A DNA stretch of 64,000 nt, from assembly GCA_014706295.1 (NCBI GenBank), contig JACSVZ010000002.1:108496547-108560546 (forward strand). Reading direction: 5' to 3'. A program made the translations under genes and the position numbers. This DNA is from Lycocorax pyrrhopterus obiensis. Its lineage: Eukaryota > Chordata > Aves > Passeriformes > Paradisaeidae. Positions within the stretch are counted from its first letter, which is position 1. Each line of letters starts with the position of its first letter. Shown one piece after another: positions 1 through 12,824 of the stretch. The notes below the pieces were generated by a model. The model had not been told where the DNA came from. It made no database searches and was given only the letters and a program-made list of their open reading frames with translations.

Positions 1-285
1 TAGCTCATTTAAGATTTTAGATAGAGACCAGATGCTCACATAGCAAATATGTAGCTGAAATTCATCTCCACTGTATTTTAGCTTTCAATTTCCAAGGAGA
101 CTTGGGGCTTTAAGTTATCACTGAACAACAGTGATAACCAGCGTTGATAAACACAGCAATGTCACCTGAGTAAAAAGCGGAAGTGTTCAGATTTTTACCT
201 CAATGCAACTATACAATCATTAATAAGGAACATTCTGCTCTGCTACATCTACTCACCAAATCAAAAGACACTAATTCAGGGAAGC

Positions 286-357
286 CAGAAAGTAAAGTTA
301 TACTTTAAACATTAGTAAATTCAGAAAGCAAAGTTATACTTTACACATTAGTAAATT
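286..357. repeat. 36-bp tandem duplication
   Basis: Two adjacent copies of a 36-bp unit (286-321 and 322-357) containing AAAGTTATACTTTA differ at only a couple of positions. It lies in TRAPPC8 intron 3. Confidence 0.9.
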
Positions 358-582
358 CAGAAGTCAGAATCAGTATTTTGCAAAGTTAATTCTGCACAAG
401 TGTGGCCATTAACATACCTTTCCACCATACTGAAATTATAATGTTCAGTACAGAATTAGGAACAGAGTGTCATGAAACTTGCAGCATCATAATTACTGTA
501 AAGCTAAACACCAGCCACATCATGAAACAGTGATTATTTTCAATTTCCCTGTAGACAAGCAAATTGCGCCTAAGCTTTGGTT

Positions 583-607
583 AAAAAAAAAAAAAAAAAA
601 AAAAAAA
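583..607. repeat. poly(A) homopolymer, 25 A
   Basis: An uninterrupted A-run on the plus strand in TRAPPC8 intron 3. The sequence before it shows no recognisable processed gene copy. Confidence 0.9.
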
Positions 608-1120
608 GTAAAACATTCAGGCATTGTTCCAGTCTTTCCAGACTTCTTTTTGTCCAGCATAGCTCAAAGTTCACCAAATTTCCAAAACATCCTCTCCCCA
701 ACCTCCACCAATCCATCTGCTTACAAAAAGCTATTAAAAAGCAGCAGATGCATCCCAAACACACATTCCTCCGTTGTAGATAAGGGACAGTCAAGAGATA
801 CCTAAAGAGCTACATCAGAAAGTGTCTTAGGATGATGGAGTTTTGTTTACAGGTATTGGCTTTGAGCTCACTTTGACACCAAAGGAGTATGTGGAGAAGG
901 GGAAAACACCCCAATACCAACAGCACAAAAAAACTCAGGCCAAACAACCACAAAGAAAACCCTGATGCCCTTATGAAATCAGTCTGTGTAGTCAGACAGT
1001 GAAAAAATATATAGGCTTCCAATCATAATTGAGAAAGAGTTACTGCAAAATTTTCAGTGTCTCCTACATGACATTTTGTAACAGCCTACCCTGGAGCACT
1101 CTGTAACACTCAAAGGATAC

Positions 1121-1210
1121 ATGCAACATAGTGGTTTAAGAATTCATGATCTGACGCAGGCATTGACTGAAGAAAGCACTCTCTGTAAGACTCAAACCAA
1201 GGAGTAGTAG
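1121..1210 (-). CDS. TRAPPC8: TRAPPC8 coding exon 3, with U12-type donor
   Basis: This 90-nt exon follows acceptor gtgtatttcag (1211-1221 on the minus strand) and encodes ATTPWFESYRECFLQS then MPASDHEFLNHYVA. The plain reading frame would run into TGA shortly after. At 1120, however, the minus strand reads GTATCCTTT, which is exactly the U12-type 5' splice-site consensus RTATCCTTT. I therefore end the exon at 1121, in phase 1. Exon 4 is outside the window, so the matching U12 acceptor and branch point cannot be seen. Confidence 0.88.
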
Positions 1211-4200
1211 CTGAAATACACAATAAAATAGGACAAATTAGACTATTAAGTGAAACTTGTTCACGCGTTAATGAAAAGGAAGTGTGAAAGACTACACCTA
1301 AAAGTGAAGCCTGCAAACTCTGACAAGGTTTGCATGATAGGGGAAAGAAGGGGGAACAGTCCAAGGTGAAAGTATTTTAGATGCTACACAAGTAGGAGAA
1401 ACAGTAACACTTGAACCAAATCCTGTGAAACTTAATAGCATCTTAAGCCCCACATTCCCCACCACTGTAGGCTCACATGTATTCAGTCCTTGTTAAACCA
1501 ACTACTCTTTACCACTCCTTTAAACACCCACACACTTGGCAAAGAAAGAAATAAATTCTTCTAACAGTCATTGAATTTCCGGGCTAGGGATGTAAGAATT
1601 AACCAAGAAACAAAATTCATTTTTGAGTATGTAGAGGAGCTAAGGAGTACCAAAACCCTATCCTGCCTGTTTCCTACAAGTGTTGACCTGGCTTGATAGC
1701 AGTCGCCTTCCCAAGCCTGGCTAAAATAAACAGTTTGGCTGGCAAAGATCCAAGAAGATAAAACCTCAGATCCAAGTTGTGCCATTAATGCCTTATAATT
1801 TTAACCTGCCATGTTCAACGCCCTTTTACAACAGGGATTTCATTTTCCTAAGAGTAACAAATCAAGGGAAACAAAGGATGTCTGGGACATCAAAAAAAAT
1901 ATGTCAACCTAATATTGTCCATTTCTTTCCACTCCAACTATGGGTCAAACAGTGAATTACTATTTCTTCTTTTAAGCCTGTTTTATGCCATCTTAATTCT
2001 CCAACTCCTTTCCCTTGAGTGGGAAACAGACTCCAGAGCAAAATCAATCCACTTTCAATAACCTGATTTCACACTGAAGTAAATGGAATCCAGTGCCAAC
2101 TCACCTGCAAACTAGCAAACAGTAACTAGTACAGAAAAAAAATTAGTAAGAAAATCTGAAGGTATTTTCCTTATATGACCCTAAAAAATCCACACTGCTA
2201 GACTTTAATCCCATAAAAATTTCAAATACTTTGTAAAGCTCCCATGCACGCCCTCAAAAAAACCAAGCCAAACGACCACCTTGGTTTCTTAAGCTAACTT
2301 TAGGAAACAGGTTCAATTTTATGTTGGAATTATCTTCTAGGGCATTCATTTAATGCATTTTGTTAAATCCTACATTGCCAAGCCATCTTAGAGTGGCTTC
2401 AGACACATAGAAGTCAGATATAGTCACACTTAAACTCAGTCTAGCAGTCAGCACAACGCACATAAAAAAAAGCCTAATAGGAGACAAACTTCGAGCTTTT
2501 GATTACAGCCTTTCTAGAAATTGCTCTCTGAGTACTCATCCAGGATATAAAAAGCTCTTGGCTTTACTGAGTCCTGCACGTAAATGTGCCAACTATTTAA
2601 ATTAAGGAAAACACAGCTTGTTATTATTAAAATCAAGCCATAAGAAAGTGACTCACACATTTTTCACAAATATAACAAGCCATGCAGTAACTCAAGTTCA
2701 AAGTAAACACTGTTAAACAACCTAAGGCAGAATTTTCAACCACACTGTAGTTTCAAGCACTGTCTTCAAGTTTTCACTTCTGTTTTACAGCTGAATCACA
2801 GCAAAAGAAAAAAATCATGTGTTTTTCAAAATCTGACAATTACCAACCGGGAAGTACTACTTTGTTTTGTGGATTGGTTCCCCCACCCTCTTTTTTCATT
2901 AGGCCTACTAAAAACCTTGGAAGCGGCCTCAAAGGCAACTGGATTCCCTCTACACAACCACAACATTAACAGGATTCACTTGAGCACTTACAGGGCTGTA
3001 AACATTTATCGTAGATACTTGATAAACACACACCATATTCAAAATAAAAGCAGTATTTGAAAACCATTTCACAACTGTAACATCTCGTAACATGTTACAG
3101 CAGTGCACACCAACACCGTCATTTAGGTACCCAGACCTGTGTTCTGCATTTTTCCAGTAAAATGCTTCCAGTATGATGGAAAAGAACCGAAGTTTTGGCA
3201 AACTTGTTAACGTGTTCAGAACTTGTTAAGGAAAAAATTAATTGTAAGTAATATTTGTACATGGAAAGTCTACTTAATGAAGTTTTGTGCTCTTTAGACA
3301 TTTAGTAGAATCTGAACAGATACTACTGAAAGGACAGCTATTATTAACCAAAGGCATAAACTATATTAATATATAAAACTGAAAAACATCAAAACCTGGC
3401 TCTTACAGACCACAACGCAGAGCCTTGAGAGGTCAATAACCAACACAGTTTGGTAGCAATAAGTCAGCAATAAGTCTCATAAACAACATAAAAATGCATG
3501 AGAAAGCCTTTTCTTTTTTCTAAGGGTCATACTCCAGAAAGAATGTCAATATAGCAGAGACACTGTGCTCTAAGTACAGTCAGCACTTGAGTTCCAACTT
3601 AAAAAGTGTTACTATCCCCTGAGAAGGAAGTTCTCTAGAGAAACAGAAAGTACATTTGAAATACAGCACAGTGACAGTATACAGTTCCATGGGATCAAAC
3701 AATCCAGCGTTTTTACAGCATCAGATAGTTTACCACCACCACCCTTACTGATTGTATGGAAAGATCAAATGATTTTGATTAACAAGAGTAGAAATGTGAT
3801 TAAAAGAAAAATTAAAATAACCACCACCAACGATTTTTCAGTTAGGGGGGAAAAATGAAGGAACACACATCTACGTCCAGAAAAGTGCTAAACAGTTGTA
3901 GCAGATGGTAAGGAAAGGTGGATGGGGCACATGGAAAAGGAGTAAAGGGCAATTTGGCAAATCGGCACCAACCACAAAAAAATACCTGAATAAAACGTGG
4001 ATGTGTTCAGTTCCATCAGTGTCTCTTTCCAATTACTGTACCAAGGAACACTAGCTTTAACTGAGCGATCTGATAGAAAAAACATGATATTATTATACTA
4101 AAAAGGGTCAGATACAAACACACTCTTGGCTTTTACACTCTGGTAGTGTGAAGTAGAAAAAAATCTACACCATGCAGGCCCATGGGGGGGCACTGAAGAG

Positions 4201-7200
4201 ATCTGACTCCAGCCAACCTTAATCAGGAGTATTTCAGGCTCCTTAACATTTGACAGTGTACTTTAATGGAAATCAATATTAATTTCTAGGTCAGCCCCAA
4301 TTCTAGGCTCAAACAAAAATGGAAATTCTATCAAGTAACAACGATTTAAGTTGTATCTAGATGTTATTTCTATTTTACTAGTTGGAAGATACTCTAAATC
4401 TAAGGCAATAACTTGTGAGATTTCCCAGCCTATAGTACTAGTTAAAAGTAGCTGAATACATTAGCTGCTGAAAGTGGCTGCCCCAACATTCTCCTGCATC
4501 TCAATCATATTCCTCCAATGCCTCATGCCAGCATTTATATCATGCAGCCCTGAACAAACATAGCCAGGGAACTGATCTGGCTGAAAAATTTTTTTTCTTC
4601 TCTCAAATAATTTAATTCTTTAGTGGGATCGTTTTTCTTCACTTTCTACATGCACCAGTACATGGGAGAAGCAGGCATGGCTGAACATAAGCAGCTTTTC
4701 AGCAACCAAACAAGTCTTTCAGCACTAGACTATGGAACTATAAGAATATTAAACAACAATTGTAACAAAGAAGGATTACAAACAATTAAATCAATACAAC
4801 ACAGCAGTTCCAAAACTCTTCTCAAAAAAAGAGCAGGATCATGACCCCAGTGCCAGAAACAGCTTCTTAAACAATGTTGGTGTCTTTCTTCAAAACAGAT
4901 TGCACTTGATCATCATTAAAGATTAAGGAAATATAATTTAATAACGTTATCCTAGAAAACTAATTCACTCCCAAAAAAGAACAAATTAAAGAACTGATGA
5001 GAGTATTTCACATTTACATGCCAAATGATTATGTTCTGCTGTCAGGAATGAATGCATCCACTGGTTTGAATAAAATGCTCTAAGAAAGTTGGGAAAAAAA
5101 CCCCAAAATGTCTTAGTAAATACTCATAGTCATCTAAGCATAACGGAACCCTACTTGGTACTTCCTCACATCCTCTTACACTGTAATGAGACACAAGTTC
5201 CTTCATCAAGAACACTGTCAGTGTTCTGTGCTAAACCCCTGAAACGAGGTTCCACTGAACAACAAAGTTACTACATGAATTTGTCTTTCTGTGTGATCTT
5301 AAACAGCTTATACATCTCTCCTCCTGTCAAATAAGCATATAGCCAGTCTGAATGGAAATGAGAACCTAATCACTGAGAGACAGAAGATAGTTAACATGGT
5401 AATTTGTACATCCAAGGCTCCAGCAGCAAATAGGGAAAACAAAAGGAGAGAGATTTGCTTCTGTAACTACAAAGCATGGCCTAATATAGCCACTATTTTT
5501 CTTCCCTTCTTTCAATACCTCACTTCTAAACTGAGGTCATTAGAAACCTTATGGAAAAGTCTCCTCACTGAAACCATTTTGCTCTCTTTTTTTTTTCTAG
5601 AACTGAAGCAAACTTTCCATCAGAAAAAAATTTCATAACAAAATGGCAATTCACCAATGTGACATATAAACAAGGGCACAAAAATTGAAAAAGATGTGCG
5701 GTTTTCAACAGATCTCAAAAACAAGAGGTTTCCAGGCTCAGGTCTTTTCATTTATTACCAACACTTGACATCAAGTTGAAGATGTACCTCATAAATTAGG
5801 TATTAAAGATGTAAGAATTATGCCATTTTTCCATTAGCAACATAAAAAAAAATCTGCTACAGCAACATCAGTTAGTAATCCTCATGAAGTTTTATCAGTC
5901 TCTTGCTACAGCACAGTCAAACTCTTCACTGCAGGCTGAACTTTAAATACAATAAATTACACATGTTTAAATAGGGCAGTGCACACATGCTTTGAACTAA
6001 GTATGTGCTCAAAGGCTTTAATGGATTAGGGTCTTAATTGAGAGGAGTTTAATCTTCTCAGCTCCTAAGATCAGGTCTCATTTAGCAGTATTCACAATGC
6101 CTCATGCCTTGGAGATCTGAGAAAAAAACATTTTTAGAATACTCTAGTCATTTTGACAGTGAAATATGAAGCACAAGTTTCATATAAGAAAAAAAAATAA
6201 AAGACAAGGAATCAAAGGAGTCACACACCTTTCCTCAAAATCTTTTCCTTAAACGTTTCATGACTTTATAATAAAAAATAAAGGAAGCCAGGATAACTAA
6301 CTTCAAGATAAAAGCTGTACCTTAGTACCAACACTATAAATAAGCTCTGATATTTATTCAGCCAAGTGCAACAAGTCACCGTATCAGTTTTGTAACACGA
6401 AAATAACACAACTAAAGCATTGGCAATTGCTACATTAAAATAATGATTTAACACAAGTTCAGAAGAATTTCAACATTAGGAAGATTAAAATTATTAATGA
6501 AGTTCAACCACTCTTTCAGCGTTATATAGAACCAAAACTATTCAATAAATCCAAAGTTTCAGTAAAAGCAATGACTCAAAGCTGATCAACTCTGAATAAT
6601 TTTAGTACATGCCATGAAGCTGAAATGAAGGTTAGAAACCTTACAGCCAATTCCAGTTTACATCATGAAAAATACAGTATCATTACATACCACTGATGTT
6701 GAGATCATAATCTCCAGCTGTGATCACATTAGCTACCAGTCCTTCAGCAGGCTGACTGACAGACACAACATCGTGCAAAAGTTTCCGAATGGCACCGGGC
6801 TGAGGTGGGTGAGTGATGATGTTGTTGACAGCAATCTTCAAATTTTTAATGATGTGAAGCTGATTATTAGGATCTCTCATGTGAACTAAAAAGGAAAAAG
6901 AAGAGGATTTGTTGAGGAGTATAACAGACAGTTAAAACAGTTGTCATAAATTAGTCTTTTTCCAACACATTTTTTCTTTAAAGATTGCTCCACTAAACTT
7001 CTCCATCATCAATTTTTGATCACAGTCCATAATGCTTGACTACCAAAATGGAGGGGGGAAAGTGGTAACAAAAAAATCACTTGATGCTCAACATCAGGCT
7101 CATCTAGGCAGACTGATTAAAGAACAGCACAGGATTGTAGCTTGCAAGAATATCCACTCCATCTAACATAGTACATGCATGTCCTACACTGATGCACCCC

Positions 7201-10200
7201 CTTCCTTGTGAAACATCAACTTTCATGGAAAAGCTATAGGAACCATGTATGGATTTCACACAACACATCATGTTTCAAGGAATCACCTGTTTCCAAGAAA
7301 CCTCCAGAACACAAGTAAACAGCATTTAAGAAACTTGACAGGGATAACCTAGTATTCATTCATCCAAAATGAACATATACTAAAAGACAGGCTGAGAGAG
7401 TTGTGATTGCTCGTACTGGAGAAGAGAAGGCTTGGGGAGACCTTAGAGCAGCCTTCCAGTACCTAAAGGGGGCTTGCAAGAGAGCTGGAGAGGTACAAGG
7501 GCATGTAGTGACAGGACAAGGGGGAAGGGCTTAAAACTGAAAGAGGGCAGATTCAGATCAGATATTGGGAAGAAATACTTTACTGTGAGGATGATGAGGC
7601 ATTGGAACAGATTGCCCAAAAAAGCTGTGGATGTCCCAACACTGGAACAGTTCGAGGCCTGGCTAGATGGGGATGTGAGCAACCTGGTCTAGTGGAAGGT
7701 GACCCTGACCATGGCAGGGTGAAGTCAGAACTAAATGTTCTTTAAGGTCCCTTTAAACTTAAACCATTCTATGATTCTTAATACTATAGCTTCCTTTGTA
7801 GAATCTTTGTGAAAATTGCTTCCTCAAGCTATCTGTTTTTAAAAAACTATTCACGACATCTTCAACACTCATTACGACTCTGCGCCTGCTGTGATTTTTC
7901 ATGTAATTTTACCCTATTTCAAACCACAACCACCACCAAACAAGCCAGACTGTGAGTGCAGGCAGGACACACTGACTATGGCTGCCTAAGCCACCTAGTG
8001 CTACCACGTGCCCCACAGTACAGCCCTTGACTCCTCTGCATTTCATTTTCACAAACTCCTGTATAGCATATGAAAGGCAGCAAAAAGGAAAAATCCTGTT
8101 TTCCTCATCTTTCAACTAACCACAGAATTCACACTGTAAAGGTCTAAAACTGAGTATTCAATCTGCTCCAGCCTGGAAAGCACTCCACAACTTTTCCACA
8201 AGCCTCTTCAGAAGTAACAAGTACACAGCTGAAGTCAGATAACACTAGATGTGACTACAATCCATCTTAAATGTTAAAACAGATTTCTAATGTGGTTCAA
8301 ATCTTGACTGGCATAGTTCTACCTTCCTCAATCACATATTCACCCAGCATTCAAGCTCATGGGAAAACAGTAAAGCAAGTTAGAAAACTCGTCCTGCCAA
8401 AAACAACCTAAAAATGTGCGGGTTTTTTCAGCTCTAAGTTTCAGATTGATCTCATACATCATAAGGCTATTTCAACACAGAAAAGGGCAATTGTGCTGGC
8501 TAAACTTGTTTCAGTTCAGCATTTCTATCAGAAACCTGAAAAGTTGTTTTGGGTGGGGGTTTTTTCATCTTATCACATAGGTAAATTATCGACCCTACTG
8601 CCATACAATCACTGAAATTATCAAATGTAAAGGAAGTGGCAGGAACAAACAACTAGGAAATGAGTTTGCCTTCACCAGTGCAGCTGTAACACTACAGCTC
8701 ATCCTTGCTGTCTGTCCTAAAATGCAACAGCCATAATAATGAAGAGCAACCACATTTCCATACAGAACGCAGATGACATCTCTGGCATATGTTTAATATT
8801 AAGGACTGAAATAACAGACATACTTGGAACCCCAAAAAGTGCTTAATACCCAATAAAAAAAAAATCTACTGTTATACATTTCCTTTAAGTGTTTGTAAGA
8901 TCATTTGAGAAAGTACTTTGCCAAAAATGCCAGCAGGAGCATATATTAGAACAAAAGCTTTCTCATCAGAAATTGAAAATGATCAGATGCTAAGATACAC
9001 AGGAACAAGGAATTCCTAACATCACACTAAGCTCGAATACGCACAGTGTTCCCATTATACTTCCTTACATCTTGCACATATTTAAGGCTTAGAATCAGAT
9101 AAAGTTATCAGAAGGTCTCCCATCTTTTTTTTCTGTTTTTTAAGGTCAAACACTTTGGTTTAAGAGTAACCAATGCTTAAAGTGATAGTTGCTAACTGAT
9201 GTGTTCACTGTAATTCTCCCTCCCATGAAGACAGTATTAGTTCACAGAGTGTTTTTAAAGTTCCTTAAAAACAGGATCCTATTTTAAAGAAAACCCACCT
9301 ATACAATACATACATTTGTTATATCAGGCATCAATTGTTACTAACAAGCACAACAGTTAAGACAGCCACTGAGAATAAAGATGAAGGTATAAAACCCTCA
9401 GTATACTTCTGATTTCTTTTATTAAAGGAAGTTGAAATTTTGGGGAGGGTTTTGGTTTTGCTTTCCTCTAAAGTCAAGAATTACAGGGATAGTAAAGCTG
9501 TCCTTTCACTTTTTTAAACATTTCCCCTTCACAAACAGGAGGTGACTTACAGAAGTCAAGAGGCTAAAAATTACAGAACAGAGCACTCTGCATCTGTGCT
9601 CAGGTCATTCGACCATTGCAATTTGCTATACTGCAAGGGTACTTTTGGCTACACCAACATTAGCAAGACACTGACAGGCCAAAGTGATGAGTAGATTAAA
9701 TACTGATTTGTACACAGGGTGGTTCCCCTACATCTACATTACATATCTTTGTGGGGTTCTACTTGAAATTAGATAGAATGTGGCCTCCTTGGATTGAGCA
9801 ACCTCAGCAGTGTGTGGTTTTACACAACCTGAAGAATCAAACCGTTCTGGTCCTACACGTCTCTTAACACATGTAGGACAACTGACATGTGCACAGTAGA
9901 GAGCTCAGTTCCTGTTTATCAGAACTGTTTTGAACATGTATCAGTAGATTAAGTTCAGGACTGCACTGCTCCTCTAAGCAAGAAGGCTGAATAACACGCA
10001 GCCTTCAGCTGGTTCATAAGCCATGTAATTCCTAATTTCAGACAAAAATATGAATTGTAACAGAACTCTAAAAATGCAGTAGCAAATCTATGACTGAGCT
10101 TTTCAACTTATAGAAGAATTCAAGAAGCAATGCATGTACTTTAAAGTTTTGCATAAGGGACAGATTATTTCTAAAGAAATGAAATACCAATCAATCCAAT

Positions 10201-12412
10201 TTTACATTACAAATTCAATGAAATAGCCACTAAGTAAAGAGAGATGGATTAATTTTAAATGAACAGCATTTCACACTCCCATAAGAAAAACTGTGCTTAG
10301 AAATGAAGACACCAATAGAGAACTAGAGAATCACAGAATTCTTATGGTTGGAAGGGACCACTGGAGTTCATCTACTCCAACCTCCCTGCCAAGGCAGGGT
10401 CACCTCGAGCAGGTAACACAGGAACCATCCAGGTGAGTCTGGAATGTCTCCAGAGAGGGAAACTCCACAGCCTCCCTGGGCAGCCTGTTCCAGAGCTCTG
10501 CCACCCACAATGGAAAGAAGTTCATCATGTTGAAGTGGAACTTCTTGTATTTCAGCTCAGGGCCACTGCTCCTCACAGAATCCCAGAACAGTTATCACCA
10601 TAATATCATAATCATACATAATATAAGAATAATCATCATCATAATAATAATACAACCATAAGCAGTACAACACACAGTTGTGGAGGCATGTCATGCACAC
10701 ACATTCTGCTGTACCACAATCGGATCATTTAATCATGCCTTTCTTCCTCTCTGTCCTTACCCTCACACATGCTGCTTCCAACACAAGAACTTACAGCATG
10801 CAGTAACATTTTTTCCATGGAGCAGGAAGTCACACTTGAAGTGAGGAACTGGAGTCAGGCCTGTGGCCTGCTGGATGAGAATACACATAGAGCAGTGCAG
10901 CAAGAAAAACCCACTGTACAAGTTTCACTTCGGGAACACTGAGGATAATTCAGGTTTGCAAGTTCCTTAAGTGTCACAATAGTTGGACCAAAACAGTTGC
11001 AACTAAGTAACACAAGCATTAAGTATTCTTCAAAGCCAATTCTTCATTTTGAATAGTCGGCCTGGTTTTGTTTGCTAGATGCATTCTGAGAGCCTTTCAC
11101 TAAAAGAAAGAGATAATTCACTTCAGAACTCTAAGGACGTGAGCATCTGCATTATTTTTATCTCTGCTGCATTCTCACATAGCTCATGAGTGTTGCTATA
11201 CAAAATGAAAAACACTTATAAACAAGTTACAGTTGATAAGTTACTAAGATTCATCACAGAGTTCCGGCATATTTTTAACACAAAGTAGCTTTTAAGCTGT
11301 TGTCATTTTTTAAAAGAGAAATGCAAAAATCTAACAAGAATGACAGTACGAGCTTCTTTTTCTTGCACTCTTTCCTCAGCACATGACATGCAGAGGCTGA
11401 AGTCTGAGCTACATGTCTGTCAGAAACCAAATCTGACAGATGTCATTGCATCACTGCTCTGACAAGCAGTTCTCTGCAAACTGCTGTCCTGTACACTAGT
11501 GTAATGAGCAGCAGCTTGAAGCACATACCTTACTTAAATCAAAAACAAAAAAAACCCTAAATTCCGGGTATTAAGTTAAAGCACCACAGCTAAAGAATAC
11601 TATTGTTTCTCTTAGGCGGTCAATCTCCAGTTTTCCTGCTGCTTCACGTGGTCATTTTACCGATGCCACATAAGCAGCTCGATTCTTATTCACAGAAACA
11701 TCAACAAAAAAAGTATATAGGACAAAGCTACATGCGAAAGAAAGGAAAGCCCTGCAACTGAAATTACAATTAATGTTTCTGAAAGACCGGCCGTACTTTC
11801 AACGCCTGGGTACCGCAAGCGTGAAATCCAGTAGAGTCTGCAGCAAGAGTCAGGTACGAGTACTAGGCAGGTAACAGCAAAGTGGTTTTAATGGAAGACA
11901 AAAATCCGTCTGGAAGAGCTGAATTTACAGACACCTTCCTCTTCAGCCGTGGGTTGCCTCCAGGAGAAGCCAAACTTCCCAGGTTCCGCAGACCGAATGA
12001 AACTAAGCTGACTTAACAGATGTCACCTGCGACAACCCCGGCAAACGCGTGTCTCCGCCAAGCCTGTCACGGCTCCAGGTGACACCCACCCGGGGGCCGC
12101 CGCCACGGCGCCGGGAAGGGGTGTCGGGCCCGTCCCGCCGGCGCAGCCCCGGCGGGCACAGCCGTGCGGGACCCCCGGAGGCCGCGGCCGGAAGGGAGCG
12201 GCGGCGCCGCCTCCCCCGCCCCGTGTAAACAACGCGCTCCGCTCCCGGCACCGACCTTCCGAGGTGAGGCGGCAGAAGGGCCTGACCAGCTCGGCGAAGC
12301 TGAGGTTGTTTCGGCGGGTGAGCCGCTCCGCCTCCTCGCTGCACAGCGCGGCCACCAAGGGCACGAACGAGTCCTGGATGAACTCCTGCACCGACTGCAC
12401 GCACTGGGCCAT
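1121..12412 (-). CDS. TRAPPC8: TRAPPC8, 5' part of gene (coding exons 1-3, partial)
   Basis: TRAPPC8 (yeast Trs85 homologue) is a core subunit of the TRAPPIII tethering and Rab1-activating complex, which acts in ER-Golgi traffic and autophagy. Three coding exons are seen on the minus strand: 12412-12256, 6885-6691 and 1210-1121. They give 147 codons plus one base, with compatible phases (1, 1, 1) and AG/GT borders. The translation starts MAQCVQSVQEFIQDSF and contains MRDPNNQLHIIKNLKI and TTPWFESYRECFLQS, which match the vertebrate TRAPPC8 N terminus closely from memory. The start is the ATG at 12412, inside a CpG island. The vertebrate protein is about 1,400 aa, so most of the gene lies beyond base 1. 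No frame damage is visible. The gene runs head-away from RNF138, as in mammals. Confidence 0.95.
1211..6690 (-). other. TRAPPC8: TRAPPC8 intron 2
   Basis: This 5.5-kb intron lies between coding exons 2 and 3, with gtatgt donor and ttcag acceptor on the minus strand. It is AT-rich with many A-runs. I see no further exon, RNA gene or long repeat in it. Confidence 0.85.
6691..6885 (-). CDS. TRAPPC8: TRAPPC8 coding exon 2
   Basis: This exon of 195 nt follows acceptor tttttag at 6886-6892 and ends before donor gtatgt at 6690. It encodes VHMRDPNNQLHIIKNLKI, then HPPQPGAIRKLLHDVV and ANVITAGDYDLNIS, all near-identical to the mammalian protein. The exon ends one base into an Ala codon, which exon 3 completes. 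Confidence 0.95.
7385..7779 (+). mobile_element. CR1 LINE 3' fragment
   Basis: A CR1 non-LTR retrotransposon tail in sense orientation, with CATTGGAACAGATTGCC followed downstream by AAGGTCCCTTTAAACTTAAA and the terminal CATTCTATGATTCT repeat. It is 5'-truncated, as most avian CR1 copies are. The frames across it are remnants of the CR1 3' region. Confidence 0.9.
10327..10580 (-). mobile_element. CR1 LINE 3' fragment
   Basis: Minus-strand CR1 tail: it opens with GAATCACAGAATTCTTATGG and contains GGTTGGAAGGGACC and GGGCAGCCTGTTCCAGAGC. The text CACAGAATCCCAGAACAG just after it may be the edge of a second copy. Confidence 0.9.
10595..10660. repeat. ATA/ATC-rich microsatellite
   Basis: An imperfect trinucleotide array of ATA, ATC and ATT units directly beside the minus-strand CR1 end. 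Confidence 0.7.
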
Positions 12413-12770
12413 TGCCGCCGCCGCCGCTCGGGGCCGCCCGAGACGGCCCCGCCACCTTTCTCCGCAGTTCTCCGGATTATTCCCTCCCTGGCCGGTGCCT
12501 GTCCGCGGCTCCCGCCCCGGCCCCGCTCAGCGCCCGCCAAGCGCCGCCATATTGCGCCTCAGCCGAGCACCTCGGGGAGCGCCCGCTCCCGGCGGCCCCC
12601 GCGCCCGCTCATGTGATTGGGGGAAAGGGGCGGCGCCGTGCCGGGGAGGGGGAGGCGACGGTGGCCGGCCGGGGGGGGGGAGGGGCGTTGTGTGCTTCCT
12701 CCCCCCCACCAGCGGACAGTTGGTGCGGTCCGGGAGCGGGCCGTGGGATGCTCCCAGGGGATGCCTGGCG
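12040..12770. promoter_or_regulatory. TRAPPC8: CpG island, TRAPPC8 promoter
   Basis: A GC-rich, CpG-dense stretch spans TRAPPC8 coding exon 1 and its upstream side, in sharp contrast to the AT-rich flanks. No TATA box is evident, as is usual for a housekeeping promoter. Several long open frames on both strands (about 12.0-13.06 kb) arise only because stops are rare in this composition. The transcription start cannot be placed from sequence alone. Confidence 0.8.
12256..12412 (-). CDS. TRAPPC8: TRAPPC8 coding exon 1
   Basis: This exon has 52 codons plus one base, from the ATG at 12412-12410 to TCG GAA G before donor gtcggt at 12255. It encodes MAQCVQSVQEFIQDSF through LVRPFCRLTSE. The first base of the next codon (G) joins TT of exon 2 to give Val. 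The exon is GC-rich, as expected inside the promoter island. The longer frames through the same DNA on both strands are shadows of this GC content. Confidence 0.95.
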
Positions 12771-12824
12771 CCCGGAAGCTGGAGTGGGCGTCGAAGCTCC
12801 CCTCAGGAAAAACAGTCCTGGCGG

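Larger units (their letters stand above)
1..1120 (-). other. TRAPPC8: TRAPPC8 intron 3, 5' part (U12-type donor)
   Basis: Intronic, AT-rich DNA running off the window edge. It holds a 36-bp unit repeated twice (286-357) and a run of 25 A (583-607). The short frames at 479-1022 have no recognisable protein content, and I found no TRAPPC8 exon 4. Confidence 0.7.
6886..12255 (-). other. TRAPPC8: TRAPPC8 intron 1
   Basis: This 5.4-kb first intron runs from donor gtcggt in the CpG island to acceptor tttttag. It contains two CR1 fragments (7385-7779 and 10327-10580) and an ATA/ATC-rich microsatellite (10595-10660). No other coding content is recognised. Confidence 0.85.

Noticed and set aside
583..607. 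Poly(A) run as the tail of a processed pseudogene
   Set aside because: The upstream sequence resembles no gene and no target-site duplication was seen.
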